A stretch of 64,000 bases of DNA, from the NCBI GenBank assembly GCA_944321165.1, contig CALUKE010000001.1, forward strand, positions 310,001-374,000, read 5' to 3'. Positions 54,096-62,299 of this stretch are shown piece by piece. The notes under the pieces are model-generated. The model saw only the letters and a program-made list of their open reading frames with translations, ran no database searches and was not told the origin of the DNA. The position numbers and the translations under genes are program-made. The stretch is from an uncultured Odoribacter sp. (GTDB taxonomy: Bacteria > Bacteroidota > Bacteroidia > Bacteroidales > Marinifilaceae). The number at the start of each line of letters is the position of its first letter. Position 1 is the stretch's first letter.

Positions 54096-57000
54096 CTACT
54101 TAAAGGCCTTTTCCGACAAACCGGGTCCCGTCAATTTCAATTTCTCAAAATAATCCGGTACGGGACGTCCCAACAGTTTATCCACATACATGCGTGCAAT
54201 GTACTGGGAAAGCATGAAGCCATGGCCGCGCATCCCCACAAACACCCCCAACTCCGGATCGACGATGTAACGGGGTTCGGTATAATATCCGGCCCAGACC
54301 GCCTGAATGCCGACTCCCGCCAGATCGGGGATCCACTCGGTAAACATCTCGCTGACTATTTCCAGAAAGGCTTTGGTATTCACTTTCAGGTTTTTGTCGA
54401 TACGCATTGCGTCCAGTTTCGGAGAAGCACAGCCGATGATCTGGCCTGTATAAGCAATCTGTTGCCCATACACGGCAGAAAACCCCTTGTAATCCTGGCG
54501 ATCGATCAGCATATCCAGATTTGCTCCGTTTTTCCCCAACATCGGCAAACGCCGGGTAATGAAAGCCTGATGCCGAACCGGATACAAACCGGCATCGATA
54601 CCCATGCTGTCACACAATTTTCCAGCTCCGCTTCCGAGAGCGTTGACAAAGTGTTCGGTCCGATATTCCACGTATTTCTTGTCATGGGTCTGCACCAATA
54701 CACTGGTATATTTGCCCTCCCGACAAGCTTCGAGCACCCGACAGTCTTCCATCACGGTACCACCGGCTGCGACACCCAACTGACGAACCAAATCCACCAC
54801 TTTCCCCGGAGTAGCCTGCCAACAGTCGTCCGTCGCCAAAGCGGCAATATACTTCCGCGGATTGGCATTGAAATAGGGAGAAATTTCCTCCCGGAACTGT
54901 TTGGGAGCAATCATTTCCGCCTTCGACCAGGCTTTGCTGGCCTCCAAGGCTTTGTAAGTCTCTTCGTCATGAGCAAAATTGATGTAACGGATCGGTTTAT
55001 AATCGATATTGGACATCAACTGCAGTTCTTTGAATATCTGATGATTTTGTTCTGCTATCTCTGCCAGTTCCGGCAAAGAGAAAGCCGTCCGCCCGCCTCC
55101 GATATTCCGCCAGGAAGACCCACGATCGGCATTGACCAATATCGGATTCAGTCCGGCTTCGGCCATATAGCGGAACAAGGCACTTCCGGCCATTCCTCCT
55201 CCAGCGATGAGAACCCCAACCTCGATTTTTTGGAAAGTATCCCGATTGGCCACCAAATAAACATCCCCCTTCTTCGCCGGAGCAATCTCGCCCAAAGTCA
55301 ACTGATTCGATAACGGAGCCCGGGGAGTTGCTTCTCCGACCAGTTCAATACCCCGACTTCGCAAAGCCGCCCGCAAACGGGGGATGCAACGCTTGCCTCG
55401 ACAAGGCCCCATTCCCAAATGAGTGGTATGCTTGATTTCATCGATGGAAATAAAAGAACGGTCACCGATCACCTGCAATACTTCTTCCAATTTGACATCA
55501 TCACAATGACAAATGTAGGTAGGCCCTTCTATCTCTTCAACCAACGGCCGCAAAGCCAAAGGCTCCGGATAATTTTCCTTTACCACAAATCCCCTGACCC
55601 GTGTCAAGGAATCTCCCTGAATTGTCAAAGCCTTTACCCGTGCGACATGCGTCTTGTTGGGTTTGTGCAATATCTTCTCAATTTTTCCCTCTCCCAGAAT
55701 CTCACCATTATTATTCACCAGATATACTTCAGCCCCCTCCTGTGCTTCATATTCAATCGGCAGGAAAAGATTGTCCTTGCGCAGATCATATCCGAAAATC
55801 GCCAGGCCGGGACATTGATAAACGCATTCCATACAACCGATGCAACGGTCATAATCAATCATCGGAACCGTAGAAGTCGACGATTTGGTAATGGCACCAT
55901 GAGGACAGGCAAAAGAGCACGGATTACAAGCAAATCCATACAAACAATCGGCTTGTACAAACCCCCGAGCCAACCGTCTCTTTTCATCCGGCAGACGGGG
56001 TTCGTCCAACACTCTTACCGGATGCTGCTGGGAATCGATATATTCTTTCGACAGAAGCAGGTAATCATCGTAATTCAAGCGGACACCCAATTCCATCATG
56101 ATCTGCATGGCCGTATGTCTTCCTTTCAAAACCGCACTGGTACCTTCTCCGATCCGAATGGCATCCCCCGCCGCGAAGCAACGTCCGCCAAATACCTCTT
56201 TTCCCTTTGTCAGCAATTGATTGTCTGGAATCAGTCCCGTACAGATATTGATCACATCGATTCCTTCTATCACTTTCTCTGTCCCCGGTAGCGGACGGAA
56301 ATTCTCGCACTGGGCAATCACCGCCCCGACAATACCGTCATGCGTTTCATTCGGAATGGCCTTCAACAGCATGTGAGAAGTCAGAATCGGTATGGCCAGC
56401 CGTCTCACCCGATTGGCCTGAACCGGAAAACCGCCCTCTTTCGGCATGGCCTCCACGATCGCCTTGACATGAGCACCGGCCTGCATCAACTGATAAGAAG
56501 TGAGGTAACCTATATTTCCAGCACCGATCGTCAATACATTCTTACCCAGCAAAGTCAATTCGTTGTTCATCATCTTTTGTACGACCGCCGCCGTATATAC
56601 ACCCGGCAGATCATCGTTTTCAAAAGCCGGCATAAAAGGTACAGCCCCCGTGGCCACCACCAGATAATCCGCATCTACAAAGAAAATCTCTTCTGTCTGT
56701 ATATTCTTGACAGCCACTCGCTTGCCTTCGAGCAGATCCCATACCGTCGAATTCAGATAAATGCCATCCATACTGTCCCCCGCCAGACTCTTCGCAATAT
56801 CGAATCCCCGCATGCCACCAAATCGCCGCTCTTTCTCGAAAAAGAAAAACTGATGAGTCTGCATGGTAAACTGTCCCCCCGTCTTATCGTTATTATCAAT
56901 CACTATATTATCCACCCCGTATTTATTGAACTCCTCCCGAACCGCCAATCCGGCCGGTCCCGCACCGATAATCACCACCGTCGTGCGTAATACCCTTTTT

Positions 57001-57326
57001 TTGTCAACCGGTGAAGTTTTCCCTTTTTTGGCCATGAAATCTTCAGGAATCTCGCAAACCTCTTTCACTCCATCCACTTTAGTAATACAGATGCGCCGGA
57101 TTTTCCCGTCGACCAACATCTCACAGGCACCGCATTTTCCAATACCACATTCCAAAGAACGCTTCCGTCCATCCAAACTGTGACTGTGTACCGGGAAACC
57201 GGCCTGATGCAAGGCAGCAGCAATGGTATACCCTTTCTCTCCTACAATCTCCTGTCCGTTGTATTTAAAAATGACTTTATCTCTCACCGGTACGTCCAAT
57301 ACCGGATGCTTTTTGATCTTTGACAT
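54096..57326 (-). CDS. Fused iron-sulfur/FAD oxidoreductase (HcnABC/opine-oxidase-like)
   Basis: 1076 residues that join what are usually three proteins. Residues 15-95 are a [2Fe-2S] domain (Cys60, 65, 68, 80). Residues 110-430 are a pyridine-nucleotide-disulfide-type flavin domain (IIGAGPAGLA at 119-128, TIGAGNIGYL at 267-276). Residues 455-510 are a two-cluster ferredoxin (Cys461/467/470/474 and 495/498/501/505). Residues 600-655 are a BFD-like [2Fe-2S] domain (Cys606, 608, 642, 647). Residues 700-1060 are a D-amino-acid-oxidase-type FAD domain (IAGGGMAGSALF). The A-B-C order recalls hydrogen cyanide synthase, octopine/nopaline oxidase and hydroxyproline dehydrogenase systems, so oxidation of a secondary amine or amino acid is likely. 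The substrate is unknown. Promoter not clear. Confidence 0.88.
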   Translation of the reverse strand: MSKIKKHPVLDVPVRDKVIFKYNGQEIVGEKGYTIAAALHQAGFPVHSHSLDGRKRSLECGIGKCGACEMLVDGKIRRICITKVDGVKEVCEIPEDFMAKKGKTSPVDKKRVLRTTVVIIGAGPAGLAVREEFNKYGVDNIVIDNNDKTGGQFTMQTHQFFFFEKERRFGGMRGFDIAKSLAGDSMDGIYLNSTVWDLLEGKRVAVKNIQTEEIFFVDADYLVVATGAVPFMPAFENDDLPGVYTAAVVQKMMNNELTLLGKNVLTIGAGNIGYLTSYQLMQAGAHVKAIVEAMPKEGGFPVQANRVRRLAIPILTSHMLLKAIPNETHDGIVGAVIAQCENFRPLPGTEKVIEGIDVINICTGLIPDNQLLTKGKEVFGGRCFAAGDAIRIGEGTSAVLKGRHTAMQIMMELGVRLNYDDYLLLSKEYIDSQQHPVRVLDEPRLPDEKRRLARGFVQADCLYGFACNPCSFACPHGAITKSSTSTVPMIDYDRCIGCMECVYQCPGLAIFGYDLRKDNLFLPIEYEAQEGAEVYLVNNNGEILGEGKIEKILHKPNKTHVARVKALTIQGDSLTRVRGFVVKENYPEPLALRPLVEEIEGPTYICHCDDVKLEEVLQVIGDRSFISIDEIKHTTHLGMGPCRGKRCIPRLRAALRSRGIELVGEATPRAPLSNQLTLGEIAPAKKGDVYLVANRDTFQKIEVGVLIAGGGMAGSALFRYMAEAGLNPILVNADRGSSWRNIGGGRTAFSLPELAEIAEQNHQIFKELQLMSNIDYKPIRYINFAHDEETYKALEASKAWSKAEMIAPKQFREEISPYFNANPRKYIAALATDDCWQATPGKVVDLVRQLGVAAGGTVMEDCRVLEACREGKYTSVLVQTHDKKYVEYRTEHFVNALGSGAGKLCDSMGIDAGLYPVRHQAFITRRLPMLGKNGANLDMLIDRQDYKGFSAVYGQQIAYTGQIIGCASPKLDAMRIDKNLKVNTKAFLEIVSEMFTEWIPDLAGVGIQAVWAGYYTEPRYIVDPELGVFVGMRGHGFMLSQYIARMYVDKLLGRPVPDYFEKLKLTGPGLSEKAFK

Positions 57327-57375
57327 AACCGTTCGTTTTTAGATTAATAGTAGGAGCAATTTAAAAGAAAAGAAC

Positions 57376-57403
57376 AAAAAAAAAGCTGACTTTCGTCAAC
57401 TTT
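57376..57403 (-). terminator. Terminator of the mazG operon
   Basis: On the minus strand AAAGTTGAC, tetraloop GAAA, GTCAGCTTT, then a run of T (A-run at 57376-57384). One G-U pair. It ends transcription of the 57438-57806 gene. Confidence 0.85.
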
Positions 57404-57437
57404 CTAAAATTTTGTCTTTCAATGACAAATCGGTTCA

Positions 57438-57806
57438 TTAGATATCTTTGGGCAAACAGCTGTCTACTTTCTCAAACTCAAAATACCCCTCCACTCCCTG
57501 TCGATCCTTACTGACACCTTTGATGGTCTGGGCATCCAGCAACAGACCAAACCAATGATCCAATTCGTAAGTAATCGCCACCTCCGAATGGATAATATCA
57601 AATTCTACGGCATCCAACCGGACCTTCCGTCCATCCACCTCTCCTTCCAAAAATTCCTGAATCATATAAGAAGTCTCTCCTTCCACCTTATCTGAAAAAA
57701 CAATCCGTCCCGACAAATGTTGTCCGTTTTGCCGCAAATAGAGTTCTCCCTCCGCCACCCCGTATCCATAATTTTCAATATACTTCCACTTCCCTGTCAA
57801 ATTCAT
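57438..57806 (-). CDS. Small beta-rich protein of unknown function, downstream of mazG
   Basis: 122 residues, no signal peptide. The opening LTGKWKYIENYGYGVAEGEL and the repeated alternation of short strands suggest a lipocalin-like or avidin-like barrel of a kind seen in small Bacteroidota proteins with an initial LxGxW. I know no function. It starts 37 bp after the mazG stop and ends at a strong terminator, so it belongs to that transcript. Confidence 0.7.
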   Translation of the reverse strand: MNLTGKWKYIENYGYGVAEGELYLRQNGQHLSGRIVFSDKVEGETSYMIQEFLEGEVDGRKVRLDAVEFDIIHSEVAITYELDHWFGLLLDAQTIKGVSKDRQGVEGYFEFEKVDSCLPKDI

Positions 57807-57843
57807 CTTTGTTCTGTTAAAATCCCACTCTAATACCTGCTCA

Positions 57844-58635
57844 CTATTTTTCCACCTTGCATTTCTTCGCTTCCTGCCAATACTCTTCCATCTCTTCCAG
57901 CGTCATATCAGAAAACTGACGTCCGGACTGTTTTACCCTGTCTTCTATGTATTCAAAGCGGGCGATAAATTTTCGGTTGGTTTTTTCCAGGGCATTTTCC
58001 GGATTAATGCCATACAGACGGGCTGCATTGATGACTGAAAACAAAAAATCACCGAATTCCTCTTCCATTTTTTGAGTATCAGCCTGTACCATTTCCTGTT
58101 CAAACTCCCCCAATTCCTCCCGGACTTTCTCCCACACTTCTTCTTTATGTTTCCAATCGAAACCGGCCCCCCGGGCTTTATCTTGTATCCGGTAAGCTTT
58201 TACCAAAGCCGGTAATGAAACCGGAACACCTTCCAATACCCGATGTTTCCGACCTTTTTCCTTCAATTTCAACTGTTCCCAATTGTGCAACACCTCTTCC
58301 GGTGTATCCGCCTTCACTTCTCCATATATATGAGGATGACGGAATTTCAGTTTTTCACAGATACTCGTCAGCACATCCGTGATATCAAATGCCTCCTTCT
58401 CACTCCCAATCTGAGCATAGAACAGAATATGCATCAGCAAATCACCCAGTTCCTTTTTCACCTCTGCCATGTCATTGGCCAGGATGGCATCCCCCAGTTC
58501 ATACACTTCTTCAATCGACAATGCCCTCAAAGATTCCATCGTCTGTTTCCGATCCCAGGGACATTCCTTCCGCAGAGTCGCAATGATTTCCAACAACTCG
58601 GCGAAAGCCTCCTTCTTTCTTTCAATATCTTCCAT
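57844..58635 (-). CDS. mazG: Nucleoside triphosphate pyrophosphohydrolase MazG
   Basis: 263 residues from the ATG at 58635. An ATG seven codons upstream (58656) is possible. Hydrolyses (d)NTPs to the monophosphates and pyrophosphate, a house-cleaning role. Two tandem MazG domains are seen, the first with LRKECPWDRKQTMESLR, EEVYELGDAI and KKELGDLLMHILFYAQ, the second with AYRIQDKARGAGFDW and EEEFGDFLFSVINAAR. Metal-binding EExxE/ExxD residues are intact. Divergent from phoH. Confidence 0.93.
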   Translation of the reverse strand: MEDIERKKEAFAELLEIIATLRKECPWDRKQTMESLRALSIEEVYELGDAILANDMAEVKKELGDLLMHILFYAQIGSEKEAFDITDVLTSICEKLKFRHPHIYGEVKADTPEEVLHNWEQLKLKEKGRKHRVLEGVPVSLPALVKAYRIQDKARGAGFDWKHKEEVWEKVREELGEFEQEMVQADTQKMEEEFGDFLFSVINAARLYGINPENALEKTNRKFIARFEYIEDRVKQSGRQFSDMTLEEMEEYWQEAKKCKVEK

Positions 58636-58738
58636 ATACCAGCAACTAATTAGCAATGATATGATTCACCGGCGCAAAAATAAAGTTTTTTTGCGGAAAA
58701 AACATGGTGCTTCCCCCTCTTAATAATAAAAAAGGTAG

Positions 58739-58746
58739 TACCTTTG
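58739..58746 (+). promoter_or_regulatory. Promoter -7 box of phoH-purC
   Basis: TACCTTTG matches TAnnTTTG. About 40 bases to the ATG. -33 box not clear. Confidence 0.55.
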
Positions 58747-58792
58747 TTTCACATGAACAAAACAATAAAAACAAAGTATTCATTTACATTTC

Positions 58793-59737
58793 ATGATTGA
58801 GAAAAGAATCAGCATAGGAAATATAGATCCCATTGATTTTTATGGAATTAACAATTCAAAATTCAACTTATTAAAAGAATATTTTCCCAAATTGAAAATC
58901 ACAGCCAGAGGGGATGAAATCATCATACAGGGCGAAGTCAATGACATTGAAATTTTAAATGCTAAAATTATGGCTTTGCTGGAGCATTACCATCGCTACA
59001 ACATGCTCACCGTAGCCAATCTGAAACGGATTATTCTGGAAGACCATCTCATCGAAGATCCGGAAAATGCAGAATCCATTATCCTGTTCGGTAATGCCGG
59101 GAAAGCCATTCGGGCCCGTACTGCCAACCAACGGCGACTGGTCGAATTGGCCAAAACCAACGATCTCCTGTTTGCCACCGGTCCGGCCGGTTCCGGAAAG
59201 ACCTATACGGCCATTGCCCTTGCCGTAAAAGCCTTGCGCAATCGGGAAATCAAAAGGATCGTCCTGAGCCGGCCGGCAGTCGAAGCCGGCGAAAGCCTCG
59301 GTTTCTTACCCGGCGATATGAAAGAGAAAGTCGATCCATACCTGCAACCGCTTTACGATGCCCTGTCAGATATGATTCCTCCCAAAAAACTGGAAGAATA
59401 TTTGGAAACAGAGGTCATTCAGATTGCCCCCTTGGCCTACATGCGGGGACGAACCCTCAACGATTCCTTTGTGATTCTGGACGAAGCCCAGAACACCACC
59501 CGCAACCAACTGAAAATGTTCCTGACGCGCATGGGAATCAGCGCCAAATTTGTCATTACCGGCGACATGAGCCAGATAGACCTGCCCAAACGCAGTGATT
59601 CCGGTCTCATACATGCCTTTAAAATTTTAAAGGATATTCGGGGAATTGCTTTCGTCGAATTCAATTCGGAAGACATCGTCCGGCATCGGCTCGTCAAGGA
59701 GATTGTCAAAGCTTATCAGGATGAGAAAACAGAATAG
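58793..59737 (+). CDS. PhoH-like ATPase
   Basis: 314 residues. The N-terminal KH-like region is followed by the PhoH ATPase with Walker A TGPAGSGKTYTAIALAV (about 130), RPAVEAGESLGFLPGD, and the Walker B region FVILDEAQNTTRNQLKMFLT and then TGDMSQIDLP. The family is linked to RNA processing (YbeZ relatives). The purC gene begins 21 bp downstream, a gene pair I recall as common in Bacteroidota. Confidence 0.92.
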   Translation: MIEKRISIGNIDPIDFYGINNSKFNLLKEYFPKLKITARGDEIIIQGEVNDIEILNAKIMALLEHYHRYNMLTVANLKRIILEDHLIEDPENAESIILFGNAGKAIRARTANQRRLVELAKTNDLLFATGPAGSGKTYTAIALAVKALRNREIKRIVLSRPAVEAGESLGFLPGDMKEKVDPYLQPLYDALSDMIPPKKLEEYLETEVIQIAPLAYMRGRTLNDSFVILDEAQNTTRNQLKMFLTRMGISAKFVITGDMSQIDLPKRSDSGLIHAFKILKDIRGIAFVEFNSEDIVRHRLVKEIVKAYQDEKTE

Positions 59738-59758
59738 TGAACTTTTAATATAATTTCT

Positions 59759-60703
59759 ATGGATGCTATTGTAAAAACAGATTTCCGTTTCCCGGGACAA
59801 AAAAGTGTCTACAAAGGGAAAGTTCGTGACGTTTATGACATCAATGACGAATACCTGGTTATGGTCGTTTCAGACCGTATCTCCGCTTTCGATGTCGTAT
59901 TACCCAAAGGAATTCCCTACAAGGGACAGGTATTAAATCAAATTGCTGCCAAATTTCTGGATGCGACCGCCGATATTGTACCCAACTGGAAAATTGCGAC
60001 ACCCGATCCCATGGTCACCATCGGTCACAAATGCGAACCGTTCAAAGTGGAAATGGTCATTCGGGGATATTTGACCGGAAGTTCCTGGCGGGCCTACAAA
60101 GCCGGAGAACGTACGCTCTGCGGTCTGCCATTGCCGGAAGGTATGAAAGAAAATCAGAAATTTGCCTCTCCGATCATCACTCCGACCACCAAAGCCGATG
60201 AAGGACACGATGAAAACATTTCCAAAGAAGAAATCATTGCACAAGGTCTTGTCAGCCGTGAAGATTACGAATTGCTGGAAAAATACACCTATGCACTTTT
60301 CCAAAGAGGTACCGAAATAGCTGCAGAGAAAGGACTGATCCTCGTAGATACCAAATATGAATTCGGCAAGAAAAACGGACAGATCTATCTGATAGACGAA
60401 ATCCATACACCCGACTCTTCACGCTATTTCTATGCCGACGGCTATGAGGAAAGATTCGCCAAAGGAGAAAAACAAAAACAGTTATCCAAAGAATTCGTTC
60501 GGGAATGGTTGATGGAAAATGGATTCCAGGGACAGGCAGGACAACAGGTACCGGAAATGACACCGGAAGTAATCGCAGGCATTACAGACCGTTACATCGA
60601 GCTGTACGAACACATTACAGGTCAAAAATTCGTGAAAGCAGACAATTCTAATGTGCTAAAACGAATTGAAGAGAATGTAAACAATTGTCTGAAGAACCTG
60701 TAG
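59759..60703 (+). CDS. purC: Phosphoribosylaminoimidazole-succinocarboxamide synthase (SAICAR synthetase)
   Basis: 314 residues, the long form. Ligates aspartate to CAIR in purine synthesis with ATP. Motifs are [34 protein letters not shown] in two parts, [38 protein letters not shown] and [12 protein letters not shown]. Follows phoH at 21 bp. Its transcript ends at the hairpin 60711-60758. Confidence 0.96.
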   Translation: MDAIVKTDFRFPGQKSVYKGKVRDVYDINDEYLVMVVSDRISAFDVVLPKGIPYKGQVLNQIAAKFLDATADIVPNWKIATPDPMVTIGHKCEPFKVEMVIRGYLTGSSWRAYKAGERTLCGLPLPEGMKENQKFASPIITPTTKADEGHDENISKEEIIAQGLVSREDYELLEKYTYALFQRGTEIAAEKGLILVDTKYEFGKKNGQIYLIDEIHTPDSSRYFYADGYEERFAKGEKQKQLSKEFVREWLMENGFQGQAGQQVPEMTPEVIAGITDRYIELYEHITGQKFVKADNSNVLKRIEENVNNCLKNL

Positions 60704-60710
60704 AAACAAT

Positions 60711-60758
60711 CAAACGGATAAAACAACTGAAAATTCTTTCGACGGTTTTATCCGTTTG
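60711..60758. terminator. Terminator between purC and cdaA
   Basis: A 14-bp inverted repeat, CAAACGGATAAAAC (60711-60724) and GTTTTATCCGTTTG (60745-60758), with a 20-base loop between converging genes. T-rich on both flanks. Confidence 0.75.
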
Positions 60759-60759
60759 T

Positions 60760-61545
60760 TTATTTTACCACAAAGCCTGAAAAATCATTACTCAGAAATC
60801 TTTTCAGCTCATCCGGACTGACACGGACTTTAAAACTGCCATCCTTGAAAAAAGTAATATTTCCCGTTTCCTCGCTCACCACCACTACATAAGCATCGCT
60901 TACTCCACTCAACCCCAACGCCGCCCGATGACGCAATCCCATACTGCCGGGAATATCCTGCCGGTCAGAAACCGGAAGAATACAGCGGGCCGCCAGAATC
61001 TTATTCTGATTGATAATAACGGCACCATCGTGCAAAGGGGTATTTTTAAAAAATATATTTTCGATCAGTTCATCTGTCACCTTTGCTTTCAGTATCACTC
61101 CCGTCTGAGCATAATTATACAACTCGGTATTTTGTTGAAATACGATCAAGGCACCTGTCTTGGTCGCCGAAAAATTCACACAGGCCTCGACAATCGCATC
61201 GGAAACGTCATTTTCAATCCCCGGTTTCGCAAAAAGTTTTTCCAGATTAAAAATATTCTGTAAATTGTATTTACTCCCGACCAATAACAAAAATCGTCTC
61301 ACCTCCTGTTGAAAAACAATCAGTAGAGCAATCATCCCCATACCGAAAAACTGCCCGACAATGGAAGCGATCAGTTCCATGTTCAGTGCCCGTACCAACA
61401 ACCAGGCAACATAAAAAGTAAATATACCGGCAAAAATATTGATGGCAACCGTACCTTTCACCAAACGATAAACCTGGTAAAAAATAAACGCAACAATCAG
61501 AATATCCAATATATCGAAAAAGCCGAGCTTGATAAATAACAGCAT
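60760..61545 (-). CDS. cdaA: Membrane-bound diadenylate cyclase
   Basis: 261 residues. Makes cyclic di-AMP from two ATP. About three membrane helices fill the first 80 residues, then the DisA_N domain follows with its two motifs: HDGAVIINQNKILAARC (DGA) and GLRHRAALGLSG (RHR). In other phyla it acts with CdaR and GlmM, neither of which is here. The promoter -7 box TAGATTTG is at 61571-61578. Confidence 0.94.
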   Translation of the reverse strand: MLLFIKLGFFDILDILIVAFIFYQVYRLVKGTVAINIFAGIFTFYVAWLLVRALNMELIASIVGQFFGMGMIALLIVFQQEVRRFLLLVGSKYNLQNIFNLEKLFAKPGIENDVSDAIVEACVNFSATKTGALIVFQQNTELYNYAQTGVILKAKVTDELIENIFFKNTPLHDGAVIINQNKILAARCILPVSDRQDIPGSMGLRHRAALGLSGVSDAYVVVVSEETGNITFFKDGSFKVRVSPDELKRFLSNDFSGFVVK

Positions 61546-61570
61546 AGATCCTTAAACTTATTTTGCACCA

Positions 61571-61578
61571 CAAATCTA
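61571..61578 (-). promoter_or_regulatory. Promoter -7 box of cdaA
   Basis: TAGATTTG on the minus strand fits TAnnTTTG. Leader about 20 bases. -33 box poor. Confidence 0.5.
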
Positions 61579-61585
61579 AATAAAA

Positions 61586-61617
61586 TTTCAGAATATACGG
61601 TACATTCTATATCTTTG
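61586..61617 (+). promoter_or_regulatory. Promoter of the LolA-like gene
   Basis: TTTC (61586-61589), 20 bp, TATCTTTG (61610-61617), divergent from the cdaA promoter within a 120-bp gap. Confidence 0.7.
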
Positions 61618-61666
61618 CAGCCGTAGAATCGATAAAATAATGACAGAACACTTTAAATCATCAACT

Positions 61667-62299
61667 ATGCGATATTTTATTACTTTCTTATGGATGTTAT
61701 GGACCGTTTCTGCTTTTGCACAGAACGACCCGCAAGCGAAAGAAATCCTGGACAAAGCAGCCGCAAAATTCAAGGCTTATCCGGCTGCCGAGATTGAATT
61801 CACACTGACCATGGAAAATCCCGACGAAGATATCAGCGAAACACACGAAGGCAAAGCGTGGATGAAAGGCAATCTATATAAACTCAACCTCATGGATGTA
61901 GAAAACTTCTACGATGGCAAAAATATCTATACCTACATGCCCGAAGTACAAGAAGTAAACATTAAAAATCCCAACGAAGAGGAAGAAGAAATGCTGAATC
62001 CAACCACCCTTTTCGATATTCACAACCAGGGATTTAATCAAAAATTAATCAGCCAAACCGATGGCATTGCCTACATCGAACTTTTTCCGACGGATCCTAA
62101 CCGGAATTTTACAAAGATTGGCATTTGGGTAAATTCGGCCACCGCCTCTATCCAGAAAGTCACTTCTTTCGGAAAAGACGGCGACCAAGTCAGCATCACC
62201 ATCAAGAACATCAAGCAAAGCTCTCCTGTTCCAGATGATGCTTTTTTCAAATTCGATACGGCCAAACATCCGGAAGTGGAAGTTATCGACCTGAGGTAA
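61667..62299 (+). CDS. LolA-like periplasmic lipoprotein carrier
   Basis: 210 residues from the ATG at 61667, which gives a clean signal peptide (cut near AFAQN). The frame is also open from an ATG at 61640. The mature part reads as the LolA/LolB-like beta-barrel family: DPQAKEILDKAAAKFKAYPA, EIEFTLTMEN, EGKAWMKGNLYKL and FYDGKNIYTYMPEVQEVNI. LolA carries lipoproteins from the LolCDE complex to the outer membrane, and some Bacteroidota paralogues have other lipid cargo. Its stop is adjacent to that of the converging glycosidase gene with no spacer. Confidence 0.85.
   Translation: MRYFITFLWMLWTVSAFAQNDPQAKEILDKAAAKFKAYPAAEIEFTLTMENPDEDISETHEGKAWMKGNLYKLNLMDVENFYDGKNIYTYMPEVQEVNIKNPNEEEEEMLNPTTLFDIHNQGFNQKLISQTDGIAYIELFPTDPNRNFTKIGIWVNSATASIQKVTSFGKDGDQVSITIKNIKQSSPVPDDAFFKFDTAKHPEVEVIDLR

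Noticed and set aside
54222..55313. A 363-codon plus-strand frame within the fused oxidoreductase gene
   Set aside because: Antisense shadow. The minus strand has clear domain motifs throughout.
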